Source: Lumbricus rubellus (Eukaryota; Annelida; Clitellata; Crassiclitellata; Lumbricidae). From it: 64,000 bases of DNA. Made by a program: the position numbers and the translations under genes. The number at the start of each line of letters is the position of its first letter. The stretch's first letter is position 1. The notes beneath the pieces are model-generated. The model was given only the letters and a program-made list of their open reading frames with translations, was not told where the DNA came from and did not search any database. Shown in pieces: positions 22,561-32,135 of the stretch. Location: NCBI GenBank assembly GCA_945859605.1, contig OX243821.1, positions 22,685,568 to 22,749,567 of the forward strand, in the 5' to 3' direction.

Positions 22561-23492
22561 GTGGACTTGAATCATTGGTTTGATGACACGAAGCAGAATA
22601 ACATTATGTAAATGGTGAAAAATTATGCATTTGGGTTGATTGAATGCAATTTACTATTGTTACATTTCATTTTGGATTAGTTTGAGATGGGGACAAATTT
22701 CATCTGTTATGCGTTCAGTTCAGTTCATCAAACATTCATCAAACGTTCGTCTTTAAATCTGTGAACCTTATAATAATTTGATGTAGTATTTCATGCTTTG
22801 AACAGATATTCTGTTATATTTTATTAAAATAGTTATCCATCATCTGAAGCTAAGGCAATTCTCGTCGTGGCATTGAGGCCGGACTTTCCAGGACTCCGTG
22901 GAATGAATTCCTTGGCTAAGTAAGTCATATACGTTTTGAATTACTTAATAAGAATGTAACATAATAATACTACTGTGCTGTGCACACACTGTACAGACTT
23001 GTCAGTAGGCCCACTATAGATATTGCTGATTTAAAAAAATATTGCTTCGAGTAGTTTTTTAAGGAAGTATATGAAGATATATTACTATTTTATTAATTTT
23101 AAAACAGTGCTATAGTTCTACCTGACAATTATTCTTTGTGTTAAGAAATTTTTTAAAAGATTAGTCTTCACGACTACATTGGAGAGATATAATGTTATGC
23201 AACATTGACTTTTGAAGAATACATTGATTTGAAGAATCTGATTTTTTAATTGTAAATAATGCATAGTATGACATTGAGAGGCTACAGTAAATTTGAGGGC
23301 CTGGATTTCAATTGAACTTCTGTTGTTCATTATGCAAAATAAATATAATACAAAAGTCCGCCTGCACAAATTTTTTCATAGGGTATGTTACACGTTCACA
23401 TTGTTCTTAGAAATGTAGCAAACCAATTTTGACTGACACTTTTATCCTCTTTGTGTTTATATGCATGTTTAAGACTTGTAGCAATACTTATT
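22561..23492. other. Unannotated stretch within the 12-kb element
   Basis: No gene recognised. At 22,850-22,913 an open stretch ends in CCTTGGCTAA followed by GTAAGT, a possible splice donor. The last 40 bases resemble 27,345-27,385. This is too short to call an exon. Confidence 0.35.
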
Positions 23493-24910
23493 GGGTCATT
23501 CCGTGCCAAATCAGCAATAAGTCCATCTTTTTCCCAATCTCTGATCCAGATTTTCTTGACATTTTCACCAAAAATCAATTATAATCTGGTATGAAGAACT
23601 GGAAAGCTTCAAATGTCCACAGTGAAAACTGACCAAGTTATGGGGTACTGAAGTTGTTGGGTAGGCCGAAAATTGAACGCGAATTTGCCTCTGCTAATTT
23701 TTTTTGTTTTCAGACTTCAATAACTTTTGATCTAAACCAGCTACAGACATTTGGTTTTTTGCTTTCAGTTCTGTGCCTAGCATGGATTGGCAGGATAAAG
23801 TTATATTTGCTGTGTTTGATGTGATGAATTAATAAGAATTTTTGAAAAGTGTCGAAATATTTCAAACATACATCATTGGAAAACCTGAAGAAAAACCTTT
23901 TTATTGATAATAATTCCTGATGGTAGTCGTCAGTTAACTCATTAAATTATATTTTAAAAAGTCGTGATTTTTTAACGCGAATTTGCGTCTGCTAATGTTT
24001 TTGTCGTTTTTAGACTTCAAAAACTTTTGATCTAGACCAGCTACATATATTTAGTTTTCAGTTTTCTGTACTGAGTGTTGCATATATTTGCATGGTCAAG
24101 TAACATTTGATTTCTTTGACATGAGTAATTAATAAGAACTTTTGAAAAGTGTCGAAATATATCTTGCCGAGCTCCTATTTGTCATGTTTGCAGACACGCT
24201 GCACTGACTAGACATGCAAGAAAGGAATAATTTTTCTGTGTAGTTTTATTCGTCCACTGGTGTAATTGTAAATGTGCAATTTATTTGAGTTTTGATTTAC
24301 AATAACTTCAGCTGTACTTTGTCAAAAACCCTTCATCTCCGTGACATTCGTCACTGTCACGGAGTTGAAGGGTTTTTGGCAAAGTGCTACAGCCGTTCCT
24401 AGAGACCAAAAGATAAATAAATTGCACATTTACAACTTCTCCAATGGATGAATTAAACCACACAAAAATTATTCTTTTCTTGCATGTGTAGTCAGTATAG
24501 TGTGCCTGCAAATATGACAAAAATGGGCTCGGCAAGAAATATTTCGACACTTTTCAAAATTTCTTATTAATTCCTCATATCAAACATAGCAAATGGAACT
24601 TGATCTTGCCAATCCATGCTAGGCACCGAACTGAAAACTAAAAACTAATTGTCTTTAGCTGCCCTAGGTCAAAAGTTATTAACGTCTGAAAATGGATGAA
24701 ATTTCGTAGACGCAAATTCGCGTTCAATTTTCGGCCTACCCCCACCAACTTCAGTACCCCATAATCCGGTCAGTTTTCACTTTGGACACTTGAAACTTTT
24801 CAGTTCTTCATACTAGATGATAATTGATTTTTGGTGAAAATATCAAGTAAATCTGGATCGGAGAGTGGGAAAAAGTTGGATTTTTGGTTGATTTGGCACG
24901 GAATGACCCC
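23493..24910. mobile_element. Palindromic DNA element, TIR GGGTCATTCCGTGCC
   Basis: The ends GGGTCATTCCGTGCCAAATC (23493) and the complement ending at 24909/24910 are inverted, and the whole 1.4 kb is largely palindromic. Its turn lies near 24,345, where AACCCTTCATCTCCGTGAC faces GTCACGGAGTTGAAGGGTT. The left arm is longer because a block of about 200 bp (23,680-23,870) is repeated at 23,975-24,165. No transposase. The superfamily is not set; the target duplication was ambiguous. Confidence 0.65.
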
Positions 24911-24956
24911 ATTGCCTTCCTCATAATAGACAACTGTAGATGAGCAACTTGTCCAG

Positions 24957-25182
24957 TATGTATGTATGTATGTGCACTTGTTATAGCGCCCCTTCAAGGT
25001 ATAATACTTAGAAACGCTCCCGACTACAGCACGGACACTGATTCGAAGTTTCACGCCGAAGCGCTTGAGCAATTGCGAATGAAGGATTTGCTCAAGGTCC
25101 CTACACGACAGTTTGGTGTGGATTCGAACCTGCAACCCTTCCGCAGCAAGGCAACGAGCATACCATTACACCACCGTGCCAC
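24957..25182 (-). mobile_element. tRNA-derived SINE
   Basis: Read on the minus strand from 25182, the head is tRNA-like: GGCACGGTGGTGTAATGGTA (A-box region) and GGTTGCAGGTTCGAATCC (B box). A tRNA-unrelated body follows, ending CTTGAAGGGGCGCTATAAC and a CATA microsatellite tail. A second copy is at 31,727-31,964. Confidence 0.8.
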
Positions 25183-25923
25183 ACAGTATCACAATGCACT
25201 GACTTGAGGTAGATTTGGACCAGTGGCCTTTCAGTTACATGGCATAGGACTACTGCTAGCTCACCTCACTCCAATTCAGTCCAACATTGCAAGGTATTAG
25301 ACCTATTTAGACACAGTTCTTTTCTTTGGTGACAGACAGATGGCACTGCTACATCATGTATTTCATGCATACATAACTATGATGGCATTTTATATCTCTG
25401 CTTGGGTTTAGAGTATGCGCTATTCTGGAATACAATGTATGTCCAAGGTTGCCATAACGCCCAGAGAGGTTGGCAGCTATCACCCTTTCGTTCTGCCTGA
25501 TGGCTTTTCGGCTCTGTTAGTTCTGCAATCAGCAGATTCAGCATCAAATTCATTGGATGTACAATTGTACATTGTGCACTAATGAACATAACATATTGCA
25601 TTGCTCCACATGTCTTCAATCAATGCTCATGGGAAGAAATGCCGAGAGTATTCCAATGGAGATAAGTTGTCTGGAGGTTCACTGAGCCTTTGTTTCCAAA
25701 GCACACCAAATGGCTCGGAGGAGACAGTGCTCCTTATTGAAATGTGTGAGTGAGCCTCTTTTCGCGCCTTGAAGAGGGATGTGTCCGCAGAAACCAGTCA
25801 TTTACTTGGCTCTTTGGAAAGAGTTATGCTACTAGAATGTCATCTTTATCTCTGTGCACTATTGTGGCGCCATCTAAGTGAACATGTGGTAAATCATCTT
25901 CACTAGAGGTTGTTACACTGTCT
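25183..25923. other. Unannotated stretch within the 12-kb element
   Basis: No gene recognised on either strand. Short open frames show no known motif. Confidence 0.5.
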
Positions 25924-26198
25924 TCATTCATTCATTCATTATTAGAATTTATATAGCGCATCTTCAAGAAACTACTCAGAGGCGCTCCCAGCCCAGCCAC
26001 GACTAAAGAAAAAAGATTTAAGAGACTTGAGAAATAAAAATTGACTGGTCAGGTGGAGGAGATGGAGGTTTGGGGGGAGGTCATTCCAGACTGACGGCCC
26101 AACAACCGAGAAGGCTCGGTGGTGTCTGGTAGCTAAGCAAGCCCGTGGAACAAGCAGTTGTCCCTTCGCAGCGGAGCCCAATGTCAGAGACTGGACGG
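25924..26198 (-). pseudogene. 5'-truncated L2/CR1-like LINE fragment
   Basis: The last 65 or so codons of ORF2 remain. On the minus strand, GQLLVPRACLATRHHRAFSV through GWAGSASE-stop matches the C-terminus of the LINE at 32,186. The 3' tail TTCTTGAAGATGCGCTATAT and a GAAT microsatellite follow. Confidence 0.85.
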
Positions 26199-27100
26199 CA
26201 AGAAAGCCATCATTTTTGTGTGGTTTAATTCACCTATTAATGGGGTTCTAAATGTGTGATTTATTTTGTGTTTTGATCTACAGGAACTGCTATATCACCT
26301 TGCCAAAAACCCTTCATCTCCGTGACGGTGATCACTTCCAACTTACCAAATGGGCATGTGGGACACCTGCTAAACAAGTCAAACACCCACCATAGGAAAG
26401 TTTGAACTAAAAACCTTTTTGCTGATACAAATCTCTTGTTGGTGCTCTTAAGAATAAGTTATTAAATCATTTTTTTCAAAATACGTGATTTTTAATGCGA
26501 ATTTGCGTCTGCAAATTTTTTCGCCATTTTCAGTTCTAGATCAGATAAACACATTTGGTTTTCAGTTTCTAGTTCTGTACATAGCATGGATTGGCAAGGT
26601 CAAGTAACATTTGCTCTGATTGATATGAGGAATTAATAAGAATTTTTGTAAAGGGTCGAAATATTTCTTACCGGGGTAATTTTTGTCATGTTTACAGACA
26701 CTTTATTGACCTTTTAATCAGAGCACCAACAAGAGATTGGTATCAGTAAAAAAACTTTCTTCGATCTTTCCAATGATGTGTGTTCGAGTTGTTTAGCAGG
26801 TATCCCACATGCCCTTTTGGTCAGCTGAAAGTGACCACTGTCACGGAGATGAAGGGTTTTTGGCAAAGTGCCACAGCATTTCTTTACATCCCAGACCCAA
26901 ATAAATTACACATTTAAGACTCCACTAATAGTTGAATAACACCACACAAAAATTATTCCTTTCTTGCATATCCTGCCAGTGTAGGGTGTCTGTAAACATG
27001 ACCGAAATGGGCTCGGCAAGAAATATTTCGTCACTTTAAAAAATTCTTAGTAATTTTTTGTATGACATAAAATATTACTTGATCTTGTCAATCCATGCTA
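26199..27100. mobile_element. Rearranged copy of the palindromic element
   Basis: It shares the CCAAAAACCCTTCATCTCCG turn sequence and the CGACACTTT/AAATATTTC arms with the element at 23,493. Here the CCCTTCATCTCCGTGAC block is at about 26,320 and its complement at about 26,850, with a second inverted stretch between them. No TIR ends of the GGGTCATTCC type were found, so the copy is internally rearranged or truncated. Confidence 0.6.
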
Positions 27101-27150
27101 TGTATGCACAGAACTTTCTTTTTGTTTATGACTTTACTTTATGACTTTCA

Positions 27151-27426
27151 GGTTATGGTGTCCATGGAAACCATCTTGGAACAAAAGCATCCCATGTTGA
27201 TGGCCTTGTGGAATCGAGGCACCGTCGAGTACGTCTTTGTCACCATGGAAGGTCAAACCATTGTGCACCCACAAACTTTGGTTTCTTCAGCATGCTGCAT
27301 TGGAGTTCAAAATGGAGTCTTCATGACATCTCTGTACTTTATAGAATATTTCAGGACTGGGAGAAAGTGACAATAAACTCCTTAGCTAAACCTCAACGAA
27401 TACTACATGTGCCCAATTATTTGTGA
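27151..27426 (+). other. Unrecognised 91-codon open stretch after an AG
   Basis: The frame opens after TTTCAG at 27146-27151 and ends at TGA 27424-27426. It is Trp/His-rich in part (CHHGRSNHCAPTNF; WSLHDISVLYRIFQDWEK). It could be a remnant exon of a gene carried by the 12-kb element or chance. I recognise no family. Confidence 0.2.
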
Positions 27427-28380
27427 AAATTACCAATGACTTTAAAGGAATGTCTTACTAGTCTGGTTTTTAAATTTTGCATTTTATTCATAATCTATTT
27501 TACCATACAATGACAGTACAATATTTATAATGGATTAAAAAATCATGTTGTTTTAGAAGTTGTGGCAGTTTTGCGATATAATCATGGACTATGTAATGAT
27601 TAGCAGTCGGCAAAACAAGTGTCTGTCAGAGTGGAATGCCACGCCATTGATATTAGTGAGGGCATAGAAACTGCCTTTTGGTTTAAATAAGCTGATGCAA
27701 TTTTTGTCACCATGCATCTGGGCTATATATCTTAATGCTTCCTCATGCTCCAGTTTCATCAGCATGCTGCCAATTGGAGTTAAAGATGTAATGGACATGA
27801 CATGCCCATTCTAGGGCTAAAAACTATCAGGCATGCATGTGCATACTTATTTGTTAAAGGAAATTTATGCAATGTTTTGCTATTTGTGTTTTTCTAAAAT
27901 TCTGCAAGGAAATGAATTTCTTCTCACAATTACAGTCTAATACTTTAGAAGTAATTTTAAGCAGCATTGTCTAATAATCTGTCATGTTTCCTATGATTTT
28001 CATGGACTCTGGTGTGATAACCAATATCGATTATGGAATGATTGTTGGCTAGCATTAGCTTGAAATACAATTTTCTACCTATATCTTGCTAGAAATTACA
28101 ACATGAGGTAAAATGAATTGTAAAATATTTTGCAGTTTACAGTTGTCTTAATGCTTTTTATTAAGCGTTGTCTTGATGCTTTTTATTAAGCGTTTTAATG
28201 TTTGTAATAATATGACTGATTAATTTCTGCTCTTGGTTCCTTGTCCAATTTGTAGTTGACAATAATTATGTGAATTCTGAGAACAATTTCATGATGTGTA
28301 AGATTATCTGACTCACTTTGGTATATATTTACAGTTGTGAGTCAAGTAATCTCTGCCTATGACTTTTAAGGTGAAACTTG
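27427..28380. other. Unannotated stretch within the 12-kb element
   Basis: AT-rich and without a recognised gene. A 24-bp direct duplication containing TGCTTTTTATTAAGCG is at 28,150-28,195. Confidence 0.5.
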
Positions 28381-29130
28381 TCAGGATTTCCACCTGAACT
28401 AGTTTAGGCCATCTGAACAAGTGCAGGTCCATTTGAAACGGTCTAATGTTCATGTACCATGTCTGAAGTTCTGGAAAATCTCATATCTGTTCTGGTAAGA
28501 AACAATGCCTGAACAGATGGGAGATTTTTTCCTGAGCTTCAGGCGTGGAACTCAACATTTGACTGTCTCATTTGGACCTGAACTGGTTCAGAGAGATTCC
28601 TGAACTGGTTCAGTGAGATTCCTGAACTTCAGGCATGGTGCCTGAATATTCGACCGTCCCATTTGTACCTGAACTGGTTCAGGGAGATTCCTGAACTTCA
28701 GGCACTTTGCCTGAATATTCGACCGTCCCATTTGGACCTGAACTGGTTCAGGGAGATTCCTGATCTTCAGGCATGTTGCCTGAACATTCGACCGTCTCAT
28801 TTGGACCTGAACTTGTTCAGGGATATTCCTGAACTTCAGGCACTTTGCCTGAATATTCAACCGTCCCATTTGGACCTGAACTGGTTCAGGGATATTCCTG
28901 AACTTCAGGCACTTTGCCTGAATATTCGACCGTCCCATTTGGACCTGAACTGGTTCAGGGATATTCCTGAACTTCAGGCACTTTGCCTGAATATTCGACC
29001 GTCTCATTTGAACCTGAACTTGTTCAGGGAAATTCCTGAACTTCAGGCATCTTACCTGAAAGTTCAACCGTCTCATCTGGACCTGAACCAGTTCAGGCCG
29101 GTTGCCGGAAATTTCAGATATGTTACCTGA
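28381..29130 (+). repeat. Right subterminal array, 69-bp units
   Basis: About seven or eight copies of a 69-bp unit (TTGCCTGAATATTCGACCG ... CCTGAACTGGTTCAGGGA). Because 69 is divisible by three and no stops occur, both strands stay open as 23-residue protein repeats. The composition (TTCAGG palindromes) matches the left subterminal array, so I read it as terminal DNA structure of the 12-kb element, not a gene. Confidence 0.88.
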
Positions 29131-29145
29131 ACTCTTCTGAGAGTG

Positions 29146-29644
29146 TATCCCTCCGGTTTTTCGTAGGACATTATCCCCCCCGGACACTATCCCCCCCGGA
29201 CATTATCCCCCCCGAAGTAGGACATTATCCCCCCCAGTCTATTACCCAAAAATGATTGACGCTAATAAGTCTACGAAGTTCAAATCACGTTAACAAACCT
29301 TTGTGGGCCTACTGACTGTATACGATTCCAATTCGTTCATTCATCTAATGACGACACTAACCCTAACACTAACCCTAACCGACCCTCACGACACTTACAC
29401 TGACCCTAACCGACCCTCACACTGACCCTAACCGACCATCACGACGCTTACCCTGACCCTAACCGACCCTCACGACGCTTACCCTGACCCTAACCGACCC
29501 TCACGACGCTTACCCTGATTTGTACATGAAGGGGGGATAATGTCCGGGGGGGATAATGTCCTACGAAAAACCGGGAGGGGATAATGTCCGGGGGGATAAT
29601 GTCCGGGGGGATAGTGTCCAGGGGGGGATAATGTCCGTTTACCC
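29146..29644. mobile_element. Foldback element FB4, right part
   Basis: The left array resumes at 29146-29240 (GGACATTATCCCCCCC units and CGGTTTTTCGTAGG). A middle with a CCCTAACCGACCCTCACGA minisatellite follows, then the inverted right array at 29530-29640 ending GTCCGTTTACCC. Reversed, this terminus (GGGTAAACGGAC) resembles the FB2 terminus GGTATCCGGAC. Confidence 0.78.
29349..29522 (+). repeat. CCCTAACCGACCCTCACGA minisatellite
   Basis: Units of about 29 bp (GACCCTAACCGACCCTCACG + ACGCTTACCCT) lie in the middle of FB4. The CCCTAA hexamer resembles telomere repeat, but the unit is longer and confined to this element. Confidence 0.85.
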
Positions 29645-29731
29645 TTTTTACCATCTTTCTATGAATGTTATTATTTATTCTGCCAGAAATGCCTATTATT
29701 TTTTTTAAATACATTTTCCTGAACCAAAACA
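29644..29731 (+). repeat. 88-bp direct repeat, right copy
   Basis: Matches 16980-17067 at 87 of 88 positions, with the same orientation, immediately after the FB4 right terminus. Confidence 0.85.
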
Positions 29732-31402
29732 ACAAACATGATACAATTATGGCAATGAATAACACTGTAACATAAATTGGTTAAATAAATATATAATTTT
29801 GAACACCTCTTTGAAGAAACTAATTGTATTTATAATTATTACTGCTCTAACTAGCCATACGTTTGAAATACAAATTAAACAGTGTTGGACACCTCTTTTA
29901 CGAAAATAGTTGTCGTTATAAGAAAAACTGTAGCACCACGCAATGTTATAGTGAACTTCGCCCGAATTTAAAGATAGACTGTTCGATATTTGATTGGTGT
30001 ATGATGCAAAACGGCCATTATTTCCTGTCACAAGATGTCACTAAACTCTGTATTTACATTATTTTGCGTGTTATCTGCTGTTACATTTACAGGTGAGACA
30101 GAATTCAGACGAATCATCAAAGTTTTCATTCATCAACAACAACAAAGAAGATTATTCTAAGGACTTGAAAAAGAAAATCTTTTCAATTTAATTCGTTGTT
30201 TCAATTGAATTCAACGTCGACTGAATTATTTACAATTAATTCGACAGGTTGGTTCTTGTAATTACTCCGTTGTCATAAATCTTGCACATAAGATTCAAGC
30301 AAACAAATTGATAAATATACACATAACATGATCAAGCTTGTGCCCTACGCTTGGCTTTCAAATGGCGCTTTATAAATTTGAGGATTTCGATTACAAAATT
30401 GTTATGAAACGTCCAGTAAAACGTCAAATTATTGAATGATTATTCACGCAATTATTATTATTATGCGAGTAATTATGCGGCGAGTAATAATTGACTTTTT
30501 CGTCGTTCTTTGTCCGACGACAGACTTCTGCTTTATTCACACATCACAGCACAACATGATTGCAATGACCACCATCCCCCATGCAGCAAAGGGGAGAGTG
30601 GGAGGGAGACAGAGGAAGAGGAGGGAAGAATGTTTGCGGACAAGCGTTGCGTTGTTTGTATAGGAAGCGACGATGCGTTTTCTCGCAATTACTCTTGCTG
30701 GTCAACTCGCGCGGCGACCGTTTACTCGATGTTTCTTGCTCGCAATTATTACGTGTTCCGACTTCTACTCTCGCTAGGAGGGAGGAAAGCTAACAGTGAC
30801 GGGAGAAGAAAAGATGAAGAAGAGGAGGTGGTGGAGAAGGAGGAGGAGGAGGAGGAGGAGGAGGAGGAGGAGGAGGAGGAGGAGGAGGAGGAGGAGGAGG
30901 AGGAGGAGGAGGAGGAGGAGACTGGAGAAGACGACGAGGAATAAGAGTTGGATGAGGAGGAATGGAAAAAATGTAGAAAGAGAAGGAGTAGATAGACGAA
31001 AATGAGTATATAGAAGGAGGATATAAAGGAGTGCGGTGAAGAGGGATGAGGATAGAAAGAAAATGAGCAATGCAAAACAAGAGGAAGCTAAATTACGCAA
31101 CGTTAGAAGTAATCTTATAGCGCTCTATAGCATCTTAAAAGAGGTGTTTAAGAGTTCAGTTGCGTTGTGTGTGTGTTTGTGTGTGCACTTCTGAGCAAGG
31201 AGGGTAATTTCAGATTTCAGTTGTATTGTATTATTGTATTGTATAAACGTTATTTTGTTGATTTACAGTAAAGCAGTGTAATGAATGTAGAAGCTAAGCA
31301 ACACACCGCTAGAAGTGTCCTTGCAATCATGTCTTCGTGATCTAATATGTTAGATATTGCTTCATTGTTTTTAGTTTTGATGAACTATATCTCACTGACG
31401 TC
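29732..31402. other. Upstream region of the LMO exons
   Basis: No coding region recognised. Module A copies on the minus strand are at about 29,803 and 29,888, and one on the plus strand at 31,133-31,152. A (GGA)n tract at about 30,838-30,920 generates spurious poly-Glu, poly-Arg, poly-Pro and poly-Leu frames. The LMO promoter or 5' UTR may lie here, but no core promoter element could be assigned. Confidence 0.5.
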
Positions 31403-31501
31403 ATGAACTGTGGTGTTCCATCCTCCTCTCACTCATCCTCCGTCGTCTCCATCGCATCCTCATCTTCCTCATCCGCTTCATCATCAGACCGAATGTTGCA
31501 G
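31403..31501 (+). CDS. LMO: LMO1/3-type LIM-only protein, probable first coding exon
   Basis: The ATG at 31403 opens 33 codons rich in Ser, ending CAG followed by GTAACTG, a good splice donor in phase 0. The exon at 34533 starts in phase 0 with GAG TGT GCC, so the two join in frame just before the first LIM domain. The position, short length and lack of a domain fit the N-terminal leader of LMO proteins, which is not conserved in sequence. This exon is inferred from phase and splice signal rather than homology. Upstream in-frame stops exclude a much longer exon. Confidence 0.55.
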
Positions 31502-31726
31502 GTAACTGAATCATTCAGATAAAATTTCCGTTAATTTGAATGATGCGTTATAGAACACAGCGGAAATGATTGAAGGCTAGACACCCATTCTATGTATTCA
31601 TATAGGCTATATAAGCTCAATTTTTGTTGAGTTGTGAAATTTTTCAGTTACAGCAAACACGATGTCACACATTCGTCAACGAAGAAACTATTATATATTT
31701 TTATTTCTATTTTTATTTTATTTATT

Positions 31727-31964
31727 TTTGCATTTCTATAGCGCCCCTTCAAAATCACAACTCAGATGCACTTCAGGCTACAGCGCAGACACTGAATCGG
31801 AGTTTCACGCCGAAGCAACCAAGCAATTGCGAGTGAAGGACTTGCCTGAGGTCCCTATACGCGGCGGTTTCAGGTGGATTCGAACCCTTAACCTTCCAGC
31901 TGTAGGACACATTATTATTATTTGCCGTAAGACAACGAACATGCCCACTATCCCACCGCACCCA
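31727..31964 (-). mobile_element. tRNA-derived SINE, second copy
   Basis: Same family as 24,957-25,182, with a B-box-like GGTTCGAATCC (minus strand), a related body including GGCGTGAAACTCCGATTCAG, and the tail TTTTGAAGGGGCGCTATAG. A short ATT-rich insertion interrupts the tRNA-like head. It lies in LMO intron 1. Confidence 0.78.
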
Positions 31965-32135
31965 ACGTATGATAGAACTTCAGATAAATTTCCGTTATTT
32001 TGAGTCTTGACGTTGGCACACATTCCGCGAAAGGAATATTTTCGGAATACGTCGTTGTGGGGCGCGGTGTTGTAGAGTGTATGTATAGAATTATGCATGC
32101 ACAATTACACATGCATGTTTGACAATTGTTTGTAT

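Larger units (their letters stand above)
17145..29145. mobile_element. 12.0-kb TIR element inserted at TA
   Basis: The left end is CACTCTAAAGAGAGTTCAGG; the right end, reversed, is CACTCTCAGAAGAGTTCAGG. GTA follows in both, then a degenerate match up to ATCTGAA. TA is duplicated at 17143-17144 and 29146-29147, and removing the insert rejoins a GGACATTATCCC unit of FB4. Both ends carry dense TTCAGG/CCTGAA subterminal repeats, as CACTA-like elements do, though a 2-bp TA duplication also fits Mirage or Tc1/mariner groups. No transposase was recognised. The interior carries a hAT MITE, palindromic elements, a tRNA SINE and LINE remnants, so it is old or non-autonomous. Confidence 0.7.

Noticed and set aside
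28588..29187. 199-codon minus-strand protein of VQVQMGRSNIQAKCLKFRN repeats
   Set aside because: Pure 69-bp DNA repeat open on both strands, part of a transposon subterminal array; treated as repeat unless expression is shown.
29354..29520. Telomere repeat (CCCTAA)
   Set aside because: The hexamer is embedded in a longer 29-bp minisatellite with non-telomeric sequence inside a foldback element; not an interstitial telomere tract.
30510..31100. Poly-Glu, poly-Arg, poly-Ser, poly-Leu and poly-Pro frames
   Set aside because: All come from one GGA microsatellite read in six frames; no other coding sign.
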